Assembly: GCF_000764655.1 (NCBI RefSeq)
Contig: NZ_JRGL01000101.1
Span: 139,203-203,202, forward strand
Direction of reading: 5' to 3'
Source: Aeromonas aquatica
GTDB lineage: Bacteria > Pseudomonadota > Gammaproteobacteria > Enterobacterales > Aeromonadaceae
DNA length: 64,000 nucleotides
Each line of letters starts with the position of its first letter. The stretch's first letter is position 1. Below the pieces are notes generated by a model. The model saw nothing but the letters and a program-made list of their open reading frames with translations, did no database searches and had not been told where the DNA came from. Shown piece by piece: positions 57,242 through 64,000 of this stretch. The position numbers and the translations under genes were made by a program.

Positions 57242-58318
57242 TCAGAAAGGGAGTAACCACTGAGTGAGGCATCCCATCAGCATGGCCATGCTCAGGATCA
57301 CGGTCAGAAATGCCAGGATCATGGGGGTTCGGAACATCGACTTGAGCAGGATCACCTCGGTCAGGCTGGCGCCAGCACTGCCAATGATGAGGGACATGAC
57401 GGCGCCGATGGCCATGCCTTTGTCCAGTAATACCGACGCAAGAGGGATCACCGCCTCGGCCCGGATATAGAGTGGAATGCCCACGACCGCACTGAACGGA
57501 ATGGCCAGGGGATTGTCGGCCCCGGCATGGGCGGCTATCCACCCGGCAGGGATGAAGCCGTAGATAAATGACCCTATCAGCACCCCCAGCAGCAAGTAGG
57601 GCAGAACCTCTTTGAATTGCTGCCAGGCATCGGAGCGCGCCTTGGCGAATGCCGTGGGGATCACCGGCGCCTGAGTCAGGGCCGCAGTGCCGTCGGCGCA
57701 GCAGGAGATGCTCGCGGCTGCCTCTGGTTGCGGGGCGCAGCAGTATGGTGCCGCGTTGACCGGTTTGAGTGACTTGATGGGGCTGCTCGCACCGCAAGCG
57801 GCGGCCTTCATACCGGCTGACTCAGGGGTTGAGGCGCCGCCATTCGTGGCACAGCCCCCTTGCTTGGCATATTTGGGGTCTATGACATGGCGTTCGAACC
57901 CCAGGTTGTCCAGCAGCATGCTCGCGAGCACAGAGACACCGGCTGCGATGACGGCATACTGCAGCGTCACCTGCCAACCGAAGGTGGCCCACATCAGACC
58001 GACGATGATCGGATTGAGCAGCGGCGAGACAAACAAGAAGGTCAGGGTTGGCCCAAAACCGGCTTTGGCTGACAAGAGTCCGCGCAACATGGGGATGGTC
58101 GAGCAACTGCAGAAAGGGGTCAGCGCCCCCAGCGCCGCCGAAATCACATAGCCCCTGCCTCTTCGTGCCCCCAGCATGGCCTGGATCTTCTCGTCGGGGA
58201 GCCTCTGGCGTATCAGGCTGACACCAGCACTGATCACCAGGAACAGCACGGACAGCTCGACGGCCAGCAACAGAAACATCCAGGCGGACTGCGTCAGCAT
58301 GGCAAACCAATCGTTCAT
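57242..58318 (-). CDS. ArsP-like permease (DUF318/YraQ family)
   Basis: A 358-residue membrane protein of the ArsP/DUF318 permease family with about eight to ten helices in two halves. The signature GALTPFCSCSTIPMLRGLL near residue 65 and SPLLNPIIVGLMW near 98 are characteristic, and GSAGASLTEVILLKSM is near 320. ArsP exports trivalent organoarsenicals in Campylobacter. The central cytoplasmic loop (about 150-215) is cysteine-rich (CCAPQ and SISCCAD), which is unusual. It is divergent from the arsR genes and probably shares their regulation. The substrate is inferred from context. Confidence 0.85.
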   Translation of the reverse strand: MNDWFAMLTQSAWMFLLLAVELSVLFLVISAGVSLIRQRLPDEKIQAMLGARRGRGYVISAALGALTPFCSCSTIPMLRGLLSAKAGFGPTLTFLFVSPLLNPIIVGLMWATFGWQVTLQYAVIAAGVSVLASMLLDNLGFERHVIDPKYAKQGGCATNGGASTPESAGMKAAACGASSPIKSLKPVNAAPYCCAPQPEAAASISCCADGTAALTQAPVIPTAFAKARSDAWQQFKEVLPYLLLGVLIGSFIYGFIPAGWIAAHAGADNPLAIPFSAVVGIPLYIRAEAVIPLASVLLDKGMAIGAVMSLIIGSAGASLTEVILLKSMFRTPMILAFLTVILSMAMLMGCLTQWLLPF

Positions 58319-58384
58319 CGCAATTTTCCTCTTCTCGTCATTAAAACTATATTTCTAAAATATTCGAAACATGGAGGTGATCAA

Positions 58385-58410
58385 GATATTTCTGGTATTG
58401 TCGAAATATC
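58385..58410. promoter_or_regulatory. Operator for the first ArsR repressor
   Basis: The perfect inverted repeat GATATTTC-N10-GAAATATC lies in the 114-base gap between the divergent ArsP-like gene and arsR, 23 bases before the arsR start. Its position could repress both directions. Confidence 0.7.
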
Positions 58411-58432
58411 TGTCGAACCGGAGTGATGCGTG

Positions 58433-58744
58433 ATGCAGTTGGAAGAGGTTGCCAAGGCGTTGAAGGAGCTGGGTCATCCCACCCGCCTGTTTATCTTCAA
58501 GCACCTGGTCAAGGCGGGTGAGCAGGGATTACCGGTGGGCGAGTTGCAAAAGCAGCTTGGGATCCCGGCCTCGACCCTGAGCCACCATGTCGCGGCGCTG
58601 GTGTCGGTGGGGTTGGTGGTGCAGATGCGGGAGAGCCGTACCCTCTACTGCGTCTCGCAATACGGGGTGCTGGAGGGGATCATCCAGTTCCTGCAGGAAG
58701 AGTGCTGCGTCAATGGTGCTCATCCGGCGACGCCGCACGCCTGA
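58433..58744 (+). CDS. arsR: ArsR-family repressor 1
   Basis: A 103-residue ArsR-family winged-helix regulator. The DNA-binding segment ELQKQLGIPASTLSHHVAAL is near residue 38. Paired cysteines near the C-terminus (QEECCVNGA) are probable metalloid ligands; the position differs from the classical CVC in the recognition helix. ATG 58433 follows GGAG with a nine-base gap. It heads the island and faces the ArsP-like gene across a perfect operator. Confidence 0.87.
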   Translation: MQLEEVAKALKELGHPTRLFIFKHLVKAGEQGLPVGELQKQLGIPASTLSHHVAALVSVGLVVQMRESRTLYCVSQYGVLEGIIQFLQEECCVNGAHPATPHA

Positions 58745-58782
58745 TCGCGGACAGCGGCTCCTGCGGAGGAGTGATCTTGATC

Positions 58783-58810
58783 ATTTCAATAGTTCTTGTA
58801 TAGTTGAAAT
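58783..58810 (+). promoter_or_regulatory. Operator for the second ArsR repressor
   Basis: The inverted repeat ATTTCAA-N14-TTGAAAT lies in the 90-base gap between the two arsR genes, 24 bases before the second start. It differs from the first operator. Confidence 0.65.
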
Positions 58811-58834
58811 CATGAGTGTTGCAAGGGGATGAAC

Positions 58835-59212
58835 ATGAACGGCATGAACAAAGAGACAGCCACCAGGGTCTTCGAATCGCTCTCTTCCGGCATTCGGCTG
58901 GATGTGTGGCGTCTGCTGGTGAAGGCGGGGCTGGAGGGGCGGGTGGCAGGGGAGCTGTCAAGCGAGCTCGACATCGCCCCCAACACCCTGTCGTTTCACC
59001 TCAAGGCCATGCTCAATGCCGGGCTGCTGTCGGTGGCGCAGGAGGGGCGCTTTTTGCGCTACCGCGCCAACATTCCCCTGATGCTGGGCCTGATCGGTTA
59101 TCTCACAGAGGAGTGCTGCGCCGGCCATCCCGAGGCGTGCGGCATGATGCGCGCCGAGTCCGGCTGTTCCCCCGATGTTCTGCCTGCGCAGCCCTGCTGC
59201 AACAAGGAGTAA
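58835..59212 (+). CDS. arsR: ArsR-family repressor 2 with a cysteine-rich tail
   Basis: A 125-residue ArsR-family regulator. The recognition region SSELDIAPNTLSFHLKAML is near residue 39. The tail has six cysteines: EECCAGHPEACGMM, SGCSP and QPCCNKE. ATG 58835 follows AGGGG with a six-base gap; an ATG two codons earlier sits on that site. It is followed five bases later by arsD. The tail is a plausible As(III)-binding segment. Confidence 0.87.
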   Translation: MNGMNKETATRVFESLSSGIRLDVWRLLVKAGLEGRVAGELSSELDIAPNTLSFHLKAMLNAGLLSVAQEGRFLRYRANIPLMLGLIGYLTEECCAGHPEACGMMRAESGCSPDVLPAQPCCNKE

Positions 59213-59216
59213 TGCC

Positions 59217-59585
59217 ATGTCAGCCATTCAGATTTTTGATCCCGCTCTCTGCTGCTCCAGCGGTGTCTGTGGTACCCAGGTCGAGCAGGCGCTGGTCACC
59301 TTTGCCGCCGATGTGGCCTGGGCCAAGGAGCAGGGGGTTGCCATCGAGCGCTTCAATTTGGCGCAGCAGCCGATGCAGTTTGCCGAGACGCCGGCCGTCA
59401 GCGCCTTTCTGACCCACGCAGGGGAGGAGGGGCTGCCGCTGGTGCTGGTGGAAGGGCAGGTAGTGCTGACCGGCCGCTATCCGAGCCGCAGCGAGCTGGC
59501 CCGCTATGCGGGTCTGCCCGCGCCGCAGGCGGCCATCAAGGGAATCGTCAAGGGTGATTGTTGCTCCGGCAGCGGTTGCTGCTGA
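59217..59585 (+). CDS. arsD: Arsenic metallochaperone ArsD
   Basis: A 122-residue thioredoxin-fold chaperone that hands As(III) to ArsA. The three required cysteines are exactly at 12, 13 and 18 (PALCCSSGVCG), as in R773 ArsD. A C-terminal pair of cysteine doublets (GDCCSGSGCC) is also kept. ATG 59217 follows AAGGAG. The longer frame is rejected. Confidence 0.95.
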   Translation: MSAIQIFDPALCCSSGVCGTQVEQALVTFAADVAWAKEQGVAIERFNLAQQPMQFAETPAVSAFLTHAGEEGLPLVLVEGQVVLTGRYPSRSELARYAGLPAPQAAIKGIVKGDCCSGSGCC

Positions 59586-59645
59586 TCCTCTGCGTCAACC
59601 CAGATAGCCCTGCCGGGCTCGCCACTCTGTCGACAGGAGTTCGTC

Positions 59646-61412
59646 ATGTTTCAGTTTCTGACCGATCCGCCCCCCTTTCTCTTCTTTACCGGCAAGGGCG
59701 GGGTGGGCAAAACCTCGCTGGCCTGCGCCAGTGCCGTGGCACTGTGCGATGCCGGCAAGCGGGTGCTGCTGGTGAGCACGGATCCCGCCTCCAACGTGGG
59801 GCAGGTGTTTGCCACCACCATCGGCAATCACATCACCGCCATCGCGGCTGTGCCGGGATTGTCGGCGCTGGAGATAGATCCCCCCGCAGCGGCCAGGGCC
59901 TATCGGGAGCGGATCGTCGGGCCTGTGCGCGGCAAGTTGCCCGAGAGCGTGGTGCGCAGCATAGAGGAGCAACTCTCCGGCGCCTGCACCACCGAGATCG
60001 CCGCCTTTGACGAGTTCACTGCCCTGCTCACCGATCCGGCGCTGCTGGCCGAGTATGACCATATCGTGTTCGATACTGCTCCCACCGGTCACACCATCCG
60101 CCTGCTGCAACTGCCGGGGGCCTGGAGCGAATTTCTGGAGCAGGGCAAGGGGGATGCCTCCTGCCTTGGACCGCTGGCGGGGCTGGAGAAGCAGCGCAGC
60201 CAGTACGCCGAGGCGGTCGCCGCGCTGGCCGATGCTGCCCACACCCGGTTGGTGCTGGTTGCCCGCGCGCAGCACTCGACCCTGCGCGAAGTGGCCCGCA
60301 CCCATGAGGAGCTGGCCGCCATCGGGCTCATGAATCAGCAGTTGGTGATCAATGGCCTCTTCCCCGAGTCTGCCATCGCCGGTGACGGGTTGGCCCAGGC
60401 CCTCTGGCAGCGCGAGCAGCAGGCCCTCTCTACCATGCCGCTGGCCCTCAGGGCCCTGGCGCAGGATCAGATCCCGCTGCTGGCCACCAATCTGGTGGGC
60501 GTTGAGAGCCTGCGTCAGTTGCTGCAACCCTGTGCATCCAAAGGGAGTCAGGTATCCGTTGCCCAGCCCCATGACAGTGTGACCCAACCCGATCTGGGGA
60601 CGCTGGTGGACCAGCTGGCCGCCGATGGCCACGGCCTCATCATGCTGATGGGCAAGGGCGGGGTGGGCAAGACCACCTTGGCGGCCGCCGTGGCGGTGGA
60701 GCTGGCCAGTCGCGGCCTGCCGGTGCATCTCACCACCTCGGATCCCGCCGCTCACCTGAGCGAGACGCTGGCAGCTAGCCTGCCCCATCTCGAGGTGAGC
60801 CGCATTGACCCCCACGCCGAGACCGAGCGTTACCGCGCCCAGGTGCTGGCGACCAAGGGGGCGGCGCTGGATGAGCAGGGGCGGGCGTTGCTGGAGGAGG
60901 ATCTGCGCTCCCCCTGTACCGAGGAGATCGCCGTGTTTCAGGCCTTCTCGCGCATCATCCGCGAGGCGGGCAAGCGCTTCGTGGTGATGGATACCGCCCC
61001 CACAGGCCACACCCTGCTGCTGCTCGACGCCACCGGCGCCTACCACAGGGAGATTGCCCGCCAGATGGGAAACAAGGGGCTGCACTTCACCACCCCCATG
61101 ATGCAGTTGCAGGACCCCAAACAGACCAAGGTGCTGATCGTCACCCTGCCCGAGCCCACGCCGGTGCAGGAGGCGGCCAATCTGCAGGCCGATCTGCGCC
61201 GGGCCGGCATCGAGCCCTGGGCCTGGCTCATCAACCACAGTTTGCAGCAAGCCGCGGTCAGCTCGCCGCTGCTGCAACTGCGGGCCGAGCGCCAACGGCC
61301 CCATATCGAGGCGGTCGAACAGCTGCACGCCAGCCGCCATGCCGTGGTGCCGCTGCTGGCCGAAGAGCCGGTGGGGCCAGACGCCCTGCGCCGCCTCTGT
61401 CAGCACCATTGA
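59646..61412 (+). CDS. arsA: Arsenite-activated ATPase ArsA
   Basis: A 588-residue ATPase that energises arsenite export. It has two homologous halves, each with a GKGGVGKT phosphate loop (residues 16-23 and about 335-342) and a DTAPTGHT signal-transduction motif (near 143 and 449). The As(III)-binding cysteines correspond to C114, C173 and C424, matching 113, 172 and 422 in R773 ArsA. ATG 59646 follows CAGGAG. It is co-directional with arsD (60-base gap) and acr3. Confidence 0.96.
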   Translation: MFQFLTDPPPFLFFTGKGGVGKTSLACASAVALCDAGKRVLLVSTDPASNVGQVFATTIGNHITAIAAVPGLSALEIDPPAAARAYRERIVGPVRGKLPESVVRSIEEQLSGACTTEIAAFDEFTALLTDPALLAEYDHIVFDTAPTGHTIRLLQLPGAWSEFLEQGKGDASCLGPLAGLEKQRSQYAEAVAALADAAHTRLVLVARAQHSTLREVARTHEELAAIGLMNQQLVINGLFPESAIAGDGLAQALWQREQQALSTMPLALRALAQDQIPLLATNLVGVESLRQLLQPCASKGSQVSVAQPHDSVTQPDLGTLVDQLAADGHGLIMLMGKGGVGKTTLAAAVAVELASRGLPVHLTTSDPAAHLSETLAASLPHLEVSRIDPHAETERYRAQVLATKGAALDEQGRALLEEDLRSPCTEEIAVFQAFSRIIREAGKRFVVMDTAPTGHTLLLLDATGAYHREIARQMGNKGLHFTTPMMQLQDPKQTKVLIVTLPEPTPVQEAANLQADLRRAGIEPWAWLINHSLQQAAVSSPLLQLRAERQRPHIEAVEQLHASRHAVVPLLAEEPVGPDALRRLCQHH

Positions 61413-61545
61413 ATCGCTGCCCCGGTGCGTTGCCGGGACCGTTTGAATATGCCCTCAACTTGTGATGAACCCGTGTTTTTAACCTTGTTTTGAACCTTTT
61501 TTGAACAAATAGAAGATGCGGGATTGCGCCGCATCGGGAGCTTTT

Positions 61546-62610
61546 ATGTCTGCAATCTGTGATGCCAAGGCAGCCCCTGCCATCGGCTTTTTTGAACGTT
61601 ATCTCACCGCCTGGGTGCTGCTCTGTATTCTGGTGGGCATTGGTCTGGGCCAGGGATTGCCGGATCTGTTCAAGGCGATCGGCGCCATGGAGGTGGCCAG
61701 GGTCAACCTGCCGGTGGGGCTGCTCATCTGGGTGATGATCATCCCCATGCTGCTCAAGATCGACTTTGGGGCCCTGCATCAGGTGAAGGGCCATATGAAG
61801 GGGATAGGCGTCACCCTCTTCATCAACTGGCTGGTCAAGCCCTTCTCCATGGCCTTTCTCGGCTGGCTCTTCATCCGCGTGCTGTTTGCCGACTGGCTGC
61901 CGGCGGATCAACTCGACAGCTACGTGGCGGGCCTGATCCTGCTGGCGGCGGCGCCCTGCACCGCCATGGTGTTTGTCTGGAGTCGCCTCACCCACGGCGA
62001 TCCCTACTTCACACTGTCGCAGGTGGCGGTGAACGACCTCATCATGGTGTTTGCCTTCGCCCCGCTGGTGGCGCTGCTGCTCGGGGTCTCCAGCATAGTG
62101 GTGCCCTGGGATACCCTGCTCACCTCTGTGGTGCTCTATATCGTCATCCCTGTGGTCATCGCCCAGTTGCTGCGCAAGGCGCTGCTGAAAAAGGGGCAGG
62201 CCAGTTTCGATGGTGTCATGGCCCGTATCCAGCCCTGGTCGGTGGCGGCCCTGCTGCTCACCCTGGTGCTGTTGTTCGCCTTTCAGGGCAACGCCATCAT
62301 AGAGCAGCCGCTGGTCATCGCCCTGCTGGCGGTGCCTATCCTGATCCAGGTACTGTTCAACTCGGGGCTGGCCTACTGGCTCAACCGCAAGGTGGGGGAG
62401 AAGCACTCGGTCGCCGGTCCCTCCGCGCTGATCGGGGCATCGAATTTCTTCGAACTGGCGGTGGCCGCCGCCATCAGCCTGTTCGGCTTTCACTCAGGTG
62501 CGGCGCTCGCCACAGTGGTCGGCGTGCTGATCGAGGTACCTGTCATGCTGCTGGTGGTGCGCGTCGTCAATGCCAGCAAGCCCTGGTATGAAGCAGGCAT
62601 CCGCCGCTAA
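61546..62610 (+). CDS. acr3: Acr3-type arsenite efflux permease
   Basis: A 354-residue inner-membrane arsenite exporter of the Acr3 family (BART superfamily), with ten predicted helices. The conserved cysteine of helix 4 is in LLAAAPCTAMVFVWSRL near 140; GASNFFELAVAAAISLFG near 300 is the second family signature. ATG 61546 follows GGGAG with a five-base gap. It follows arsA by 133 bases and precedes arsC. ArsA usually pairs with ArsB, though ArsA-Acr3 pairs are known. Confidence 0.94.
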   Translation: MSAICDAKAAPAIGFFERYLTAWVLLCILVGIGLGQGLPDLFKAIGAMEVARVNLPVGLLIWVMIIPMLLKIDFGALHQVKGHMKGIGVTLFINWLVKPFSMAFLGWLFIRVLFADWLPADQLDSYVAGLILLAAAPCTAMVFVWSRLTHGDPYFTLSQVAVNDLIMVFAFAPLVALLLGVSSIVVPWDTLLTSVVLYIVIPVVIAQLLRKALLKKGQASFDGVMARIQPWSVAALLLTLVLLFAFQGNAIIEQPLVIALLAVPILIQVLFNSGLAYWLNRKVGEKHSVAGPSALIGASNFFELAVAAAISLFGFHSGAALATVVGVLIEVPVMLLVVRVVNASKPWYEAGIRR

Positions 62611-62646
62611 CCCTTTTATTCACTTAAGCCATGAGAGACACGCAAA

Positions 62647-63072
62647 ATGAGTACAATCACCATCTATCACAACCCGGAATGTGGTACCTCCCGCAACACC
62701 CTCGAGCTTATTCGCAACAGCGGCGTCGAGCCCACCGTCATCCATTATCTGGAGACCCCCCCCTCCCGCGACCAACTGGTGGCGCTGATCGCCGCCATAG
62801 GCATGCCGGTGCGCGCGCTGCTGCGTCAGAACGTGCCGCCTTATGAGGCGCTGGGGCTAGCGGAGGATAGCTTCAGCGACGACGCGCTGATCGACGCCAT
62901 GCTGGCTCACCCTATCCTGATCAACCGCCCCATAGTGGTGACGCCTCTTGGCACCAAACTGTGCCGCCCGTCGGAACTGGTGCTGGATATCCTGCCCGAC
63001 CCCCAGCTAGGGGCCTTCGCCAAGGAGGATGGTGAGCAGGTAGTGGATGCGAGCGGCAAGCGTCTGCGCTGA
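62647..63072 (+). CDS. arsC: Glutaredoxin-coupled arsenate reductase ArsC
   Basis: A 141-residue enzyme that reduces arsenate to arsenite with glutathione and glutaredoxin. Catalytic Cys12 is in HNPECGTSRNT, and the three anion-binding arginines are at 60, 94 and 107, exactly the R773 ArsC positions. It is the last gene of the ars operon, 36 bases after acr3. gshB, which supplies glutathione, is elsewhere in the window. Confidence 0.97.
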   Translation: MSTITIYHNPECGTSRNTLELIRNSGVEPTVIHYLETPPSRDQLVALIAAIGMPVRALLRQNVPPYEALGLAEDSFSDDALIDAMLAHPILINRPIVVTPLGTKLCRPSELVLDILPDPQLGAFAKEDGEQVVDASGKRLR

Positions 63073-63158
63073 TGGCGGACTACCCATGAGGAGCTGTATG
63101 AGCGCGAACTATCTGCTAAGGTGGCCCTCAGCCGATGAGAGATGATAAGGAACATATT

Positions 63159-63935
63159 ATGAAGACCCGATCCTGGATAGTTGCCGCCACCCTGGTACTG
63201 GCGTCTACCCCCAGCCATGCCGACTGGGCGAAGTTGAAGGAAGCCGCCTCCGAGCTGGGCACGGCGGTGAGCGACACCAGCAAGGAGGCCTGGCAGGGCA
63301 TTACCGATTTCTCCAAGGCGACCTGGGAGTCGGTCTCCAGTTGGGGGGCCGATGCCTATAACAAGACAGGTGCCTGGACGGCAGAGAGCGCCGCCACCGG
63401 CAAGGAATGGCTGTCGGCGGCGGACAAGAAGCTCGACACCATGCTCGAGCCCAAGACGCCGGCCGAGGCCCGCACCGCCCTCGACACCATGGCCGACACC
63501 GCGCTGGTGCGGCTGTTCAACGAGCAACCTTCTGCCAAGCTGCTGTTTGACAAGGCTTATGGCTATGCGGTGTTTGACTCGCGCAAGTTCTCCCTGATGG
63601 TGCACACCAATCAGGGCTCAGGGGTGGCGGTCAATCGTTCTGGCAACAAGCATACTTATATGAAAATGTTCGGCGCTGGCATGGCGAGTGGCTTCGGCGG
63701 CAAGTTCTATCAACAGGTGATGTTGTTCGAGACCAAGCAGACCTTTGACGACTTCGTGAACAAGGGCTGGGAGGCGACCTCGGAGGCGGGCGTCGTGGCA
63801 GGCAAGGAGAGCGCCTCGCTCGATGGCGGCTACAACGGCGGCATGGCCATCTACCAGATCGGCGAGAAGGGGCTGATGTATGGCGTCAGTATCACCGGCT
63901 CCAAATACTGGATCGACGAGGATCTGACCCAGTAA
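63159..63935 (+). CDS. SYLF/YSC84-domain lipid-binding protein
   Basis: A 258-residue exported protein with a signal peptide (MKTRSWIVAATLVLASTPSHA, cut near residue 22) and a C-terminal SYLF (YSC84) domain from about residue 115, marked by LFDKAYGYAVFDSRKFSLMV and GVAVNRSGNKHTYMKMFGAG. A tryptophan-rich, alpha-helical linker (WAKLKEAASELGTAV..., KATWESVSSWGADAYNKT) precedes it. SYLF domains bind phosphoinositide-like lipids in eukaryotes; the bacterial role is unclear. ATG 63159 follows AAGGA. It is outside the ars operon in function. Confidence 0.85.
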   Translation: MKTRSWIVAATLVLASTPSHADWAKLKEAASELGTAVSDTSKEAWQGITDFSKATWESVSSWGADAYNKTGAWTAESAATGKEWLSAADKKLDTMLEPKTPAEARTALDTMADTALVRLFNEQPSAKLLFDKAYGYAVFDSRKFSLMVHTNQGSGVAVNRSGNKHTYMKMFGAGMASGFGGKFYQQVMLFETKQTFDDFVNKGWEATSEAGVVAGKESASLDGGYNGGMAIYQIGEKGLMYGVSITGSKYWIDEDLTQ

Positions 63936-63958
63936 GCGTCAAGATCCGCTGTTATCCT

Positions 63959-63983
63959 GGCCCGCCTGATGCGGGCCATTTTT
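63959..63983 (+). terminator. Terminator of the SYLF gene
   Basis: The stem GGCCCGC / GCGGGCC with a short loop is followed by ATTTTTA. Confidence 0.85.
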
Positions 63984-64000
63984 ATGGCTATGTCCCAATT

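Overview
The window looks like a chromosomal segment of a high-GC gammaproteobacterium, most probably Aeromonas. The class C beta-lactamase resembles the Aeromonas CepH/MOX/FOX group and has an upstream TTCAC-N6-TTCAC tag of the kind bound by BlrA/CreB. Several blocks match enterobacterial and Vibrio gene orders: endA-rsmE-gshB-yqgE-ruvX, mdtL-yidZ, yciK/sohB/topA, tyrS with an M23 peptidase and anmK, and a Vibrio-type chitooligosaccharide operon. I see no rRNA, tRNA, CRISPR array, insertion sequence or prophage. The genus is an inference from protein resemblance.

Layout. 1-8.2 kb: hemerythrin-like protein, DUF3545 protein, transaldolase, AGCS alanine/sodium symporter, AmpC, MdtL and YidZ. 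8.2-16.5 kb, mostly minus strand: the ruvX/yqgE/gshB/rsmE/endA/sprT/metK housekeeping block, with a MetJ-like operator before metK, then plus-strand transketolase. 16.7-20.9 kb: a more variable stretch with a GNAT enzyme, small membrane proteins, a protein made of three fused RidA domains, and about 1 kb without genes. 20.9-30.3 kb: anmK behind an unusual set of tandemly repeated start regions, an M23 endopeptidase, tyrS, a GH63 lipoprotein, and a divergent adenylosuccinate synthetase facing a LysR regulator. 30.4-44.4 kb: an orphan TAXI binding protein, a PatB/MalY lyase with a 95-bp repeated 3' end, a SetB-like exporter, a LysR regulator, yciK, sohB, astB, topA, an alkyltransferase-like protein and an Aer-like chemoreceptor.

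44.6-54.9 kb is a complete minus-strand operon for chitooligosaccharides. A periplasmic binding protein, two permeases and two ATPases bring the sugars in; a GH9 glucosaminidase-like enzyme, a BadF-type amino sugar kinase and a GH20 hexosaminidase, all without signal peptides, process them in the cytoplasm. After rimO, 57.2-63.1 kb is an arsenic island: an ArsP-like permease facing two successive ArsR-type repressors, each preceded by its own palindrome, then arsD, arsA, acr3 and arsC. A SYLF-domain protein closes the window.

The most unusual signals are not classical mobile elements. (1) Tandem duplications of about 83-118 bp sit exactly on gene starts or stops (anmK four copies, patB three, GH20 two, perhaps gshB). 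In anmK and GH20 they create leader peptides whose stop codons overlap the next start codon. (2) A palindromic element of about 140-156 bp occurs twice, each time touching the stop codon of the upstream gene, and its inner hairpin shows two compensatory base-pair changes between copies. (3) One polypeptide carries three RidA domains with unequal retention of active-site motifs.
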